From contig PUQB01000010.1 in NCBI GenBank assembly GCA_003024785.1, positions 375,456-439,455 on the forward strand: a stretch of DNA of 64,000 bases, written 5' to 3'. Origin of the DNA: Selaginella tamariscina (taxonomy: Eukaryota; Streptophyta; Lycopodiopsida; Selaginellales; Selaginellaceae). How positions within the stretch are numbered: the first letter of the stretch is position 1; each line of letters begins with the position of its first letter. Shown piece after piece: positions 51,201-62,639 of the stretch. The position numbers and the translations under genes are program-made. The notes under the pieces are model-generated. The model saw only the letters and a program-made list of their open reading frames with translations. It had not been told where the DNA came from and searched no databases.

Positions 51201-52408
51201 TCTGCGCACTCTTGGCACTTGCTAACACCAGGAGGTGGCAAGTGCACCAGATGGATGGGACATAACTCGAGCCTGGCGCCTTAACAAGGCCTTGTATGGT
51301 CTCAAGAAAGCTTCTCGGTGTGGTACCAAAAGTTTGATGAAGCTTTGCGTCGACAAGACTTTCGGAGAACACACAGTGATTCCAATGTCTATGTGCGAGG
51401 AGTTGGTCGTGGACGGATCATTGTTGCCCTGTATGTGGATGATCTTCTCATCACTGGAGGTGATGAAGATGGGATTGGCAGGTTGATGAAAGCAAGTTTG
51501 GCACAATGGTTTCGGATGAAGGACATGGGAGAGGTGAAGACATTCTTGGGCCTACAAATTGAGCGGGATATGTAGGCTGGGACTTTGAAGATTCACCAGC
51601 AGCACTATGTGCAATTTCTTCTCTCTCGATTTGGTATGCAGAATTGCCATCCAGTTGAAACTCCCATGCTCATCGGTGCTGTCAATTCGAACTCACCTCA
51701 GACGAGAGGAGATATGTGATTCTGAGATTCCGTATCGCAGCCTCATAGGTTGCTTGATGTTTTTTGGCGTCTTCCTCTAGACCGGACATAGCATATGCCA
51801 CTGTGCTGCTTAGCCAGTTTGGATCTGCTCCGAGTTTGTGCCATTGCCATTGGAAGGCTGCCAAACATGTACTTAGGTACCTAAAGGGAATGCCTCACCA
51901 CGGCCTATGCTTCTCAGGCTGTGACACTCAGCTGGTCACTTACACTGATGCAAGTTGGGGGACAAACAAAGGAGCTTGGTCCACCACTGGCTACTCTTTG
52001 GAATTGTGCGGGGCCTCGATTGCGTGGGGGAGCAAGAGGCAGAGTGTGGTGGCCCTTTCATCTGCAGAGGCTGAGTACATTGCCCTCACTTCTGAATGCA
52101 AGGAGCTTATATGGATGCGGGGACTCTTACAGGAGCTTGGAGCAGTGCAACGAACCCCCATGCTTAGCTGGTGTGACAATCAGAGTAGCATTGCTATGAG
52201 CAAGAACCCTGTCTATCATGGACAGACCAAGCATGTGTGTGGTCATTCAGTTTCATTACGTTCGGGAGCTTGTAGAAGGCGGTTTGGTGAAGGTGGCTCA
52301 TTCTTCTGCGAATGGTGGTAGACGTGCTCACCAAACCGCTGGGCCTGACCAAGTTTGCTTTGTTCCAAGGGGGCCTCGGAGTCTTTTGAGCACCAATTTA
52401 CAGGGGAG

Positions 52409-52559
52409 TGTTGAGACATAAACTGATGCTCCAATATACTAGGGTTTGGACCCCTGTTTTAGGGTTCTTCATGAGCATGAATGCGAACCATTGTGCAGCA
52501 CGTACAATCCGCCAGGGTTGAGGTTTGATCTTGGTGTGGCCGTGATTTAATTCTGAACA
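52409..52559 (+). repeat. 3' LTR of right copia fossil
   Basis: About 94-95 percent identical to the 5' LTR by eye. Differences are mostly C/T and G/A. It is preceded by the purine-rich ACAGGGGAG. Confidence 0.93.
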
Positions 52560-54448
52560 CAAATGATGGCCATGCAGCTTCTAAAAGATCAAACAGATCT
52601 AACTCCATCTTATGTAATTCAAGGTCTCGATTATGTTGCCTCAATAAGCTTGAATAAGGAGCAACACCTGTTTGCTTATCCAACTGGAGAAGCTAGGCCA
52701 ATCAAGGTACCTGTTCGGCGTCGATCACCAAAGGAGCTCAAGATCTTACAAGCTTATTGTATTTCTATTATGGTCATGAATAGCCTTGTAATTAGTAACA
52801 AGTTGCCCACTTTTATGACATTATTCTCCATCATAATCATCCAGGACATTGTTCTCCATCACAATAATGAAAACCTTTTGGTTGCATTTGATTCACAATC
52901 ATGTTCCAACATGCATGTGATGTGTCAATTGTAAGTTTACTTGTGCCCTGGCAAAAAACACTTATCATTTTAGTTCAACAAGCACCCTTGTCTCTTCCAT
53001 TAACCAATTTTGAGAGTGTTGTCATGTGTTTCTTATTTCCCTCGTGATTAACCACCAATATCATGTGAAGAGCCTCCAAAACCTTGGCCCTATGATTTAG
53101 CTCCAAAAGTGCCTCAACCTTTATCAATCTCTTCAATTGTATTGCAATTTTCATTATCTTCACATGCTCTAAATTCTCTAAGTCTCTCACTCGTTTTAAA
53201 TTGTTAACCACTTATTAAATTTTGTTCAAGTTCAAAGCGAACTCAAATAGAGCTTGGTCGAAACTTAGTTCTAAAAACAATCGGGCCTCTTGCCCGCCCC
53301 TACAAAGATTAAGCTAGGTTGAGCTCAACTAAAGTCTCAACTAAGCTCGTCATCAAATCCAATTGAGCTTTGGCCTAGCTCTGGAGCTCAGCCATTGCTA
53401 GCTAAGCTCAAGCCCGAGCCATGGTTGAGTTAAGTGGTTGTGGCATCCATGGTTAAGCTCGGTCATGGATCAACCCGTAAACTTTAAGTGTGAATGATAA
53501 TGAAAGAAAATATGAAAAGAAAGGAGGCTAGGGTAGATGCTTATTTAATTGGTTGTTCTTTATGCTCTCATCATCCATGCTTAAGCACTAAGCTCCTCCA
53601 CGACCCAAGTTAGGGCTAGGTGCCAAAATTAGGGTGCTCTTGCACCAAAATGAAAGAGCACTTTTTTTTATGAAGGGCTAGTGACCCTCCCTCCCCTCCC
53701 CTCATTCCCCCACATTTAGTTTTTTTGTGTATTTGTTTTCTCTCCCTCCAAAATTTTAAATGACAGTGGAATCTACTACCCTTTATGATCACACCCTTAA
53801 AAATGTTAAATAAGGACCTAGATAATTTAAGAGCTAATGTAAATCCATTTTAAAAATTTTTAAACCAAAATGGCTAAGTAAGAGTTTAATGGAAAACCAC
53901 CATAATTCCTAAAAATCAGTATTATTTGCATTTTTGCATTTAATTATATCAGGATGTTGTTTAATTCCTAGATAATATATATTCTAGATTGATTTCTATG
54001 GGAAGGATTTTGTACAAACCTATACATACAAATATATATGTAGATATTAATATATATAATTCATTCATAAATATCAACAAAGATCTTTTCCTAATTTACA
54101 AAGTCAAAGAATTAAACAATCACTATATCGAGTTAACTCAAGTTAATAATGGTTAAATCAATTTTTTTATGAACTTTCTTAATTTCATCTCGAATTTTTA
54201 TGAACTTTTTTAGTTCATCACGAATCTCTACCAACTAGATATAATTTATGTTAAGCTTAGACATATTCAATTTAACATATTCATGAAAACTTGAATATAA
54301 CTTAAATAAATTCATCACTAGATTGTAATTTAAAATTTCACTCATTTATGAATTATACCAATTCACCAGTGTTGATTAGCTTTGACTAGTTGTTAAATAA
54401 TATTGACTAGATGTTGACCATCATTGATTAGACATTGTTTAATGTTAA
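52560..54448. other. Poorly recognised region right of copia fossil
   Basis: The first 370 bp hold an open frame (52563-52934, plus) and an overlapping one on the minus strand (reading RDLELHKMELDLFDLLEAAW), neither of which I recognise. One of them may be the other side of a gene split by the copia insertion. Positions about 53220-53470 are rich in GAGCTCAA/AAGCTC motifs, as in some plant non-autonomous DNA elements. From 53700 on the DNA becomes AT-rich with scattered short repeats. No confident gene. Confidence 0.35.
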
Positions 54449-55158
54449 TGTCAAATTTTTTACTATGACTACTCTTTATTTTAGATGTTAATTATTATTA
54501 CTTATCAAACTATGTTGACAAGCCTTAACTATTGAGGAAACATACCCGTTTAGTAAGCTTGGGTATTTAGTAATGGCCTAGTATAGTTTTGTTAAGTATT
54601 TGTAGAAAATTCTAAGCAAAGCTAGTACTTCCATTTAGAAACTCTTTCATTGTTTTAACGTCCTAATTGGTGAGTTTGGCGTGTCGGATATGACTAAACA
54701 ACCTCAGGTATCATAGTTTTTACTATAACTCTTTTTTAATTTGGATGTTGATTGTTGTTACGTATTGTACTATGTTGATGGGCATTAAATATAATAAGAA
54801 ATAGACCTGTTTAGTGCACTTGAGTATCTAGTGATGGTCCAATTAGGTGTCATTAGGTATTTACATGAAACCCTAAGTGAAGCTAGAATTACCTAATAGG
54901 CCCCACCCCCTTGGGTAGGGTTTAAAGGTAGGAGTTACATTAGGGTTAAGCTCATCTAATTAATTAAGGGCTAGCATTTTGTGCCAGCCCATTTACATAA
55001 TCAGGAGAGGGAGGGGGTGCTCCGTCACATAAATAAAATAGGATATATGTAGGAGAATTCTTGAGTTAATGTTATTATTCTATTGGTGCAAGTTATAGCT
55101 TGTGTCATCAAGGCACAACTTTGTTTGCCACATCAATAAGGATACATCCCACCTTTAG

Positions 55159-56922
55159 TGTCAGAGTTTTAACCCAAAGGGCCAACACGTGGCAACTCAT
55201 GGCTGCCAGGTGGCCATTTGGCGTCATCACCCTGTGTGAACAACGCTAAGTTTCCCAGAACAACCCCAACGACCCCTAGGGTTAGACTCTAATGCCCAAG
55301 TGGACAAGAGACTTAGGGTTTAGCCTAAGTCTCCCTAGAATGTCTGCCCTAGAACCCTTGAGGGATAACCCTAGTTGACTTAGGGTTTAGCCTAAGTCTC
55401 CCTAGAGTGTCTACCCCCAAAACCCTTGAGGGATAACCCTAGTTGACTTAGGGTCTTGCCCTAGAAGACCTAGACAGGCTCATGCCCTAACCCCCATCAA
55501 GGAGACGTGTGTTCCACACATACCCCTGGATAGAGCTAAGGCATCGTCACTTACCCCTTGAGGAATCACCCTCATCGGGAGTACAACCCCTTTAGGGTGA
55601 CAAGGGGTACCCTGAACCACGACTAACCCCTAAGGGTTTGAGTGGCCAAGTTATACCCTAGACCTAGGGCTAGTACTTAGTGAGGACACGAGTGTGCGCC
55701 GTAGACGGACACGAGTGTTCTGCTAAGCAAACTCCCTAAGGCTAGGTTTGGGATAACCCTAAGCACATGACCTTGCGAGTGCCTCACGAAAGGGCTCCTG
55801 CTAACATGTTTAGGTTGTTCAACCCTTGAATTCCAAGGAGAACACTCCCCTAGCCAAGTGTGCCAAAGCACACCTAGTTATGAGACCTAACCTCCCTTGA
55901 GCGGATGCCCAAGGCTTAGCACCCTAGTGCAAGCACAAGCATGTCTATTTGTAAAGTATCCAACCCCTTGGCGACAAGCCCATGACATAACCCCAAAGGG
56001 CGTGCCTAGGCGTTGTACCATGTGACGTTTAGCCCAGTGTCACATCTTCATGTGACACTGCCTTCCTGATGTGGGCTATCATGCCATAGCCCTTAGATTC
56101 AAGAGTTGCACCAAGTGCCACAAACGTGGCTCCTAAATGCCGACTCTAGAACCCCTCAATGAACCCTCAGGAACCAAGTAACATGAACCTGTCAAACAAG
56201 ATCCCACGCTCAGTTGGACAAGGACATGGATGTGCCTTGCTTGGCCGTGAGTGCTACACCTAGCTTGACGTGGAGGAGGAGGCTGGAGACAAGCCTCAAC
56301 CTCTGCCTCTTGGAACGTGCATTCCGACAAGACCTCCAGGCATGGATTGCCAACGTTAAGGGTAAGCTACCCCGAAGGTGGGACGTACCCCTGGCATCTG
56401 GAAGTTAGGGCGGCACAACAGAGGGTTGTGCCTTGACGACACAAGCTAGAGCTTGCACCGGGAGAAGAGTAACGAGCTCAGTCATGAACCCAGAACCACT
56501 CCTATATACTACCTTATTTATGTGACAGAGCCCCCCCCCCTGTTTTCCTATTTACATAAGTGGGCTAGCACTGAAATCTCATTCCCAAAGGGAACATACT
56601 TGGTGAGTTATCCATCGACCCCTAAACCCTAACCTGTCAAACCTGGGGTATTTCTAAGCATATCCGACACGCCGAACTCACTGGAACTAACCATTAACCC
56701 AACCGGGACACAGAAAAAAGGGTAAGAGTTTTTAGAAGGTAAGTGCTACCTTCACTTAGAGTTTCTCGAGATATCTAAGGACAGCTGGCCGGACTACCCC
56801 TAAACACCTAAGTGCACTAAGCGGGGCTGTTTCTCACTACATCTAGGGCTTGTCAACATAGTACAATAGGTAACAATAGTCAACGTCCAAAGTAAAGAGG
56901 AGTCATAGTAAAAACTATGACA
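55159..56922 (-). mobile_element. Youngest LTR-like element (probable solo LTR), nested
   Basis: Starts TGTCAGAGTTTTAAC and ends AAAAACTATGACA, in inverted orientation to its host copy, and is flanked by perfect TTTAG duplications at 55154-55158 and 56923-56927. It is the closest relative of the 900-2645 element. At 1.76 kb with TG...CA ends and a 5 bp duplication it has the hallmarks of a solo LTR. No coding region. Confidence 0.85.
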
Positions 56923-57567
56923 TTTAGGGTAGCTTACTCTTAACGTTGGCAAATCCATGGAGGTCTTATTGAACTGTACATTTCAAGGGTTAAAGGTTGA
57001 GGCTTGTCTCCAACCTCCTCCTCTACATCAAGCTAACACTCACAACTAAGTAGGGCACATTCATATTATTGTTTAATTGTGGGTGTGGATCTTGGCTGAC
57101 AGGTTTTTCCTTACTGAGTTCCTAAGGGATCACAGGGGAGGTTCTAGAGTTGGCATTGGAGAGCCACATTCATGGCACTTGGTGCAACTCTTGAATTAAA
57201 GGGCTATATCATGATAACTCACATCTAGGAAATAATGTCACATGAAGATGTAACACTAAGCTATATGACACACAATACAACGCTTAAGGCACATCTTTTG
57301 GGGTTATCTCATGAAGTTAATGCTAAGAGGTTGAATACTTTATAAGCAGGTGTACTTGTGCTCCCATCAGGGTGTTAAGCCTTGGGCATCAACTCAAGGG
57401 AGGTTAAGTTTCGTAACTAGGTGTGCTATTGGCACGCTTGGCTAGGGTGTTCTCCTTGGGATTCAAGGGTTGAAAAAGGAGCTTTTTTGTGAGGCACTTC
57501 TGGGGTTGTGTACTTAGGGTTATCCAAACCTAGCTTTAGGGAGTTCGCTTAGTAGAGCACTCATGTA

Positions 57568-57898
57568 TGTCAAGCCATAACCTAAAAACAGGATAAGAAC
57601 AAGGAACATGACAAGAATAATCGTCGTAAAATGATTGGTGTTGATAGTAACTAATTGTACAACAATTAGGTCGGAGCTTTTATATTCACAACTCCAAGAG
57701 TTAATCTAGGCATAAGTTAAAAATGATACTCCAAGAGCTAATCCAGGCATGAAATAAAAATAATGTCCTTTATCCTATAGGTATATCCTATAAGCATATC
57801 TTGTAGACATATCCTATAGGTATATCCTGTATGTATATCATGTAGGCATATTCTGTATCATATAGGTCGTATCATGTATTTTGTATTGGGTCGTGACA
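57568..57898 (+). mobile_element. Small solo LTR, different family
   Basis: A 331 bp insert starts TGTCAAGCCATAACC and ends GGGTCGTGACA, flanked by perfect ATGTA duplications at 57563-57567 and 57899-57903. The host LTR-like element is continuous across it when compared with the copy at 900-2645. The 3' half contains short tandem units of ATATCCTATAGGT type. Size and ends fit a copia-type solo LTR. Confidence 0.88.
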
Positions 57899-59092
57899 AT
57901 GTATACCTACGGTGCACACTCGTGTCTTCATTAAGTACTAACCTAGGACTAAGGTATGACTTGACTATTTAAACCACCCTTGTCGCCCTAAAGGGGTTGT
58001 ACTCCCAGATGAGGGTGATTCCTCAAGGGGTAAATGATGATGCTTTAACTTAACAAATGGGTATGTGTGAAACATGTCTCCTCGATAAGGTTAAGGCACT
58101 AGGTCTGGATCCTAAAGTTTACTTAAGTTATCCTTTAAGATTCAAGAAATAACCATTCTAAGGGACGGACTTAGGTAGGACTTTGAGTGACTTGCCTCAT
58201 TTAAGTTAAACTCTTGGCGTCATCTTCAAAGACTTAGCATTATTCACACATGGTTTTGATGCTAGATGGCCACTTGGCAGCCACATGTTGGTCCTTCATG
58301 TAAAACCTCTAACATTAGGGTTAACCTAATTCTAGAACCCCTCAGGTTAGGGTTTAGGGTTGCTATATTAAACTCACCAAGTATATTTTTTTTGAAACTA
58401 AGATTTTGTACTAGCCCACTTGAAAAATAGGGGAGGGGACCTCTATTACATATATTAAGTAAAATAGGTGTGGGAAAAGCATGCTACGGATTAAGAAGTG
58501 TTTGGTTCCCTCCTCACCAACGGCATAAGCCTAGGCTATGTCAATAACGCACACTGCTCTAACTTCTAGTTGGTAGGGGTACGTCACACCCTAAGGGTAA
58601 ACCTACCCTTAGCTTTGATGAATCCACACTGTTGTACTTGAGTATGCCGCATCTAAGGAGTTAGTTAACTCCTTTCATCCGATAATCGATCACACACATG
58701 GGAAGTCTTATCGAAGTACACGTTTTACCAGTAGATAAGTTTGCTTTACCATGTTCTTGAGGGTTCATAAAAGGATTCTAAAGCTGACATTTGTGAACCA
58801 TGTTTGTGGCACTAATTGTAGCTCTTGAATTCAAGGAGTTATATCAAGATAGCTCACATTTTGGGAAACAGTGTCACATGAACATGTGACACTAGGCTAG
58901 ATAATACAACACCCAAGGCACCTCTTTGAGGTTATGTCATGGGTTTAATACCAAGGGGCTAGATACTATAGCAAGCATGTGCTTGCATTAAGATGCTAAG
59001 CCTTTGGCTTTCACTCAAAGGAGGTCAAGTCTTGTAATTGGTGTGCTACTTGGCACACATGGCTAGGGTGTTCTCCTTGGGGTACAAACATC

Positions 59093-59544
59093 TGAATAAA
59101 TCAAGAAGTGCATAGACAAACATGCAGAGAATTTTACTTTTAATTTTGAATTGTAAGGTTCTATGCAAAATATTGATGAAGAAATTGAAGACGTACCTTT
59201 GTACTAGAGCTTCAATATGTACTAATTGATAAGCTATTATTTATAATGAAGTGGGATTGCTTTAAGGTCAACAAGCAAGGTTAAGAAAGAGGAAGTTGTT
59301 AATCGATAAATTAAGTGTTAAAGGTGGAACGAGAAAGGAAAGAGAAAAATGAGGAAAATCTATACAAAGGATGAATTGTACAATTATTTTACTACACTTG
59401 TTGAAAAGGAGCTAGGTATTGTTCATTTTTATGTTGTGATATTTTATTACTGGGTAAAGTTTTACAAGTACAAAAGATACCCTTCAACGTACCGGAGTTG
59501 AAGGAAGGAATTGAGAAAATTGTATAGTTTCCACAACTAAACAT
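59093..59544. other. Junction DNA between LTR-like nest and terpene synthase units
   Basis: About 450 bp of AT-rich DNA with no recognised element. It may be a relic of a transposon interior, but nothing supports a call. Confidence 0.4.
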
Positions 59545-60213
59545 TAAACAAACATCATCTTCATAATGCAAGGATATGACCTAGCATTCAGTAACTTCCC
59601 AATCGGCCTTTTTTAACATTCAAATGGATAAGTAAGAACTAGCACAAAGTCACACATTTGTGGTCATTTCTCACATGTTGTAAGGAATTTCTTCACACTC
59701 CAGGGCTTGAGAGTCATGCCATATCATTCAAAACATGCATTAAAAAACTTCATTATAATCTAGGATTATTATAAATCTTTATTAACTTTAGCAAAACTTG
59801 AGGATTACATCCTTGACTTATTGATTGGTACTGGAAAAATGATTTCAGCCAGGGTTGCAATGGGGAAGAATGTTTTCAACATAAACAAAATAAAATATAG
59901 TGTGTGCAATTGTTTATGCTGAAGATCTACAACAGGAATATTCTAAGAATCTGTGGTACGGAGATGACTTTGGATTTTAGGCCTAAATAAATATAATTTA
60001 AAAGGTTATATTTTTAATTTTAATAACTTATAAATCTCTTTTAATTCATCATAATTCATTACGAATTTTAATTTCATTAGTGATATAAAATTAACTTGTG
60101 TCAATTGACTTACATTTAACACTCTCAACATTTGGTTTTAATATATAAAATTTGTAAAGTATATCTTATGGCATATTTTTGCTTGATGTATTTATCGTAA
60201 ACAGATGAACTTT

Positions 60214-60901
60214 GAGTCAATTCACACCACGCATCAACTTATGAACATTAGTTAAATTTAATGTAATTGTCTTTGTACCAGCCTAAATATTACATTAAAT
60301 TTTGAAAAGATAATGTAATGTCATTTGTTAATTCAAATTTATTCACACTAGTTAATATTAAATTAAAAAATAATGTTCAACTAATGTTTTCTTTAAAATT
60401 TGGTATTAACTTAACTTAATGTTAAAGGCTTTAGAGTTTACATTAGGGCATATATCTCCAAATGCTCCTCCCACATTGTAGATAACTGAGTATATATTTA
60501 AATTAAATTAAATCTTTAAATTAAAAATTTTAAATATTAAATATTTTTTAAATCTCAATTTGTGTGTGTACATGTGTATGCGAAAACTAAAAGGAAAATT
60601 CAAAATTTGCAGAACCTAAAAATATATTTAATATATAAATATAATAAATTGAGTTTTTAATATAAATTAATGTAAAACATATGTGAAAACACATATATTT
60701 AATAACTTTAATGTAATATTGGTGTGAAGTCATTTATATTACATTAAATTAAGTTAAATTACATTAATTAAAATTTTTTAATGTTGTGATTAACTAATGC
60801 TGATGTAAAGATCAATAGCATTAATTAATAATATATTAAATATAATTAAAATTAATTATAAAAATAATGTTCACAAGTTAATGTGTGGTGTGAATCGGCC
60901 C
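60214..60901. mobile_element. MITE-like element with 38 bp inverted ends
   Basis: The left end has ATTCACACCACGCATCAACT and the inverted right end ATTCACACCACACATTAACT, continuing TTGTGAACATTA in both. TTT flanks both sides, which would suit a 3 bp target duplication. The element is missing from the matching place in unit 2 near 63850, confirming an insertion. The interior is AT-rich with further palindromic motifs and no coding frame. A Tourist/Harbinger-type MITE is the best guess. Confidence 0.75.
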
Positions 60902-61082
60902 TTTTACATTTGTAAATCCAATCACTTTATTTAGCCAGCTTCAATGAAAACACAAAGCTATCCTGATGGGATCAGAAAAGGATGTGAATAGTGGTGGCAT
61001 TCCTGAAGTTGAAGAACAATGGTAGCCTCAGGATGCAGCAACCAGGTTCCGTGAAACGGCTTGCCAGTTATGAGAGGATATA

Positions 61083-62114
61083 TTATCCATGGTACCGCCC
61101 GGTGATGAAACTCCACCTCAGGTTGCCAGAAGCAGCTAAGGGCATGGCTTGTACAAATTTGAGCAAATCTTTCTTCCCTTTCATACGTGCTCTCTCAACA
61201 AGTCTCTTCTGCAGCTTCCATATATTGGCTTCGGTTTTTAGAATCATGTCGCACACTGTGCTGATTGCTGCCTGGAGACTAAGGCCATGGTTAATAAGCA
61301 CAGAGACCCAGTTGAAGTAGTACATTTTGCTATACAGCTCCTTCCTAAAAGAGAACAAGTCGTTTGTGAGTGCACAGTGATCAGAAATGGCGTCCATCAA
61401 GTCGATGAATCTGAACACTCGTAATCTTCTTTGTCCAGCTTGACTCCCAAGCAGAACTCGCCAACTAAGAGTGATGAGCCATCTGCAAAAACAGTTCTTC
61501 GTCGCATGGTGCGATATCTCTGGATCTGGAATGTCGTCCTTGAGACGGTGGTTTTCAACCTCCTCATTCAAGACCGTGCTGAGAAAAGTAACGAGAGCTC
61601 TGTGGTAGCGCTGGAATAATTCTGGTGACATCTGGCGTCTGAGGTCACAGTGTACCTCTCGGAAGAACAGCCACTCGCGAGGATATTGAAATCCTCCCCT
61701 GTAAATTCAAGTAAGTATTTCCCTCCAAAGTGTATAATACACATGTACCTGTGTTGCAAGACTCGTCATAGGCATCATTCACTAGCAACCACAGCAAATG
61801 CTTTGCAACTCGAGGTTGAGACTCAAATACATCATCGATCACGAACAAAGCCAGCATGTTTTTGCTGGCGATGATCATTCGATTATCATCTTCTCCTCTT
61901 GGAATCATGAGACTTCCACACATGACCAGTCTGGACTGGATGAACTTCAATTTTTTGCTATCGGTTATCCCAGCACCTCCATAGCCCGCTGGTTGGCCTC
62001 GTTGTTGACTCGAGCAAAGTTGGGATAACACTCTAATGGAATAGTGCTTTTGATATGGGGTAACTCAAAATGAGTGATGCCCGAGAGCTCTTTGAGAATC
62101 TTATCACTAACCAT
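61083..62114 (-). CDS. Microbial-type terpene synthase (MTPSL), probably with frame breaks
   Basis: Terpene synthases ionise prenyl diphosphates with Mg2+ to form mono-, sesqui- or diterpenes. The minus-strand start is MVSDKILKELSGITHFELP at 62114. Exon 1 (61749-62114) has PNFARVNNEANQRAMEVLG and MLALFVIDDVFES, whose DDVFE is the Asp-rich metal site. Exon 2 (61083-61698) has YPREWLFFREVHCDLRRQ, then DHCALTNDLFSFRKELYS with the NSE metal motif NDLFSFRKE, and ends NLRWSFITGRYHG, the family's C-terminal W...RY region. Length is about 325 residues, the size of bacterial-type single-domain enzymes rather than seed-plant synthases. One frame change lies in exon 1 after MEVLG and the exon join needs another base, so one or two indels are present. 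The presence of an intron argues against bacterial contamination. The product cannot be predicted. Confidence 0.82.
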
Positions 62115-62447
62115 CTATGTGTCTTTGTAATTTTTCTGATATATGTGGTGTTATTGACATTGAGTTTTATAGGCGACGGACACAATTATTTGTATTTGAG
62201 ACACGCATTTTTAGTGCTGTCCTTAAAGTTTTCTTTGTAAAAAAGGAACAGTGCCAACGTACGTTCATTGACAAAAAAACATTATGAGAATCTTATCACT
62301 AGCCATCTATGTAATTTTTCTGATATACGTGGTGTTATTGACATTAAAGTTTATAGGCGACGGACACAATTATTTGTATTCGAAACATGCATTTTTGTGT
62401 TGTCCTTGAACACTGCCAACGTGCGTTCGTTGACAAAAGAACATTAT
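62094..62447 (-). repeat. Direct duplication of the MTPSL start codon and leader
   Basis: Two tandem copies (about 62094-62285 and 62286-62447) share GGTGTTATTGACATT, GGCGACGGACACAATTATTT and GCCAACGTGCGTTCGTTGAC-like segments. Each copy contains an ATG followed by codons for SDKIL on the minus strand, so the gene's first codons are present twice; only the 62114 copy leads into the gene. Confidence 0.8.
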
Positions 62448-62639
62448 GTTCTTTGTTTGCAATATGTAATTTAATAGTTTACTATTAGTTTCAACCTTAA
62501 TAAATTAAATGAATAATCATTACACGTCAAGAGGTAAAGAACAGGAATAAAATTTGTGAATATTCACTGTGGTATATCCAACGGTTTACAAAAATTCTAA
62601 TATAAAATATTCACTTTATATAATTTCATACATTTGTGT

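Larger units (their letters stand above)
47871..52559 (+). mobile_element. Ty1/copia LTR retrotransposon fossil, right copy, end to end
   Basis: The element has LTRs of about 150 bp at both ends, a tRNA-Met-type primer binding site at 48019, a purine-rich tract just before the 3' LTR, and near-matching 5 bp flanks CAGAT and CAAAT. Parts in order are a repeated leader (about 48040-48220), gag (48207-49045), protease region with WVLDSGCTSLM (about 49195), gag-pre-integrase with LWHCRLGHANHKAL (about 49620), integrase (about 49780-50130), reverse transcriptase (about 51050-51560, VALYVDDLLITG) and RNase H (about 51930-52200). Integrase before reverse transcriptase identifies Ty1/copia. It looks complete in layout but broken, with on the order of ten or more interruptions. 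LTRs differ at about 8 of 148 aligned positions, suggesting an age of a few million years under usual plant rates. Confidence 0.93.
54709..58314 (+). mobile_element. Second-generation LTR-like element, nested
   Basis: Inserted in the outer copy with flanks TCAGG (54704-54708) and TTAGG (58315-58319), a 4 of 5 match expected for an old 5 bp target duplication. Ends are TATCATAG and CTCTAACA, decayed from TGTCATAG and CTCTGACA. It is itself split by a younger copy (55159-56922) and by a small solo LTR (57568-57898). Without these it would be about 1.5 kb. Confidence 0.75.
54449..59092 (+). mobile_element. Outermost LTR-like element, truncated, carrying nested insertions
   Basis: Starts TGTCAAATTTTTTACTATGA at 54449, continues to 54708, and resumes at 58315 after a younger relative. 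It follows the sequence order of the element at 900-2645 up to about 59092, where similarity stops roughly 650 bp before the expected end. It is the most diverged copy. No coding region. It is a fossil of the same 1.75 kb LTR-like family. Confidence 0.75.
59545..62520. repeat. Tandem duplication carrying the terpene synthase, unit 1
   Basis: Sequence from about 59545 to 61012 reappears at 62640-64000 in the same orientation, for example CAATGGGGAAGAATGTTTTC, GTAAAGTATATCTTATGGCA and CACTTTATTTAGCCAGCTTC. The unit holds the MTPSL gene and its 3' flank. It also has a 688 bp MITE-like insertion absent from unit 2. Confidence 0.85.

Noticed and set aside
52563-52934. Open frame of 123 codons right of the copia fossil as a gene
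   Set aside because: No recognisable motif, overlaps another frame on the opposite strand, and has no homologous second copy here. Mentioned only within the regional entry.
61083-62114. Bacterial contamination as source of the terpene synthase
   Set aside because: The gene has a GT-AG intron, sits in AT-rich plant-like DNA, and its flanks are tandemly duplicated with plant MITEs.
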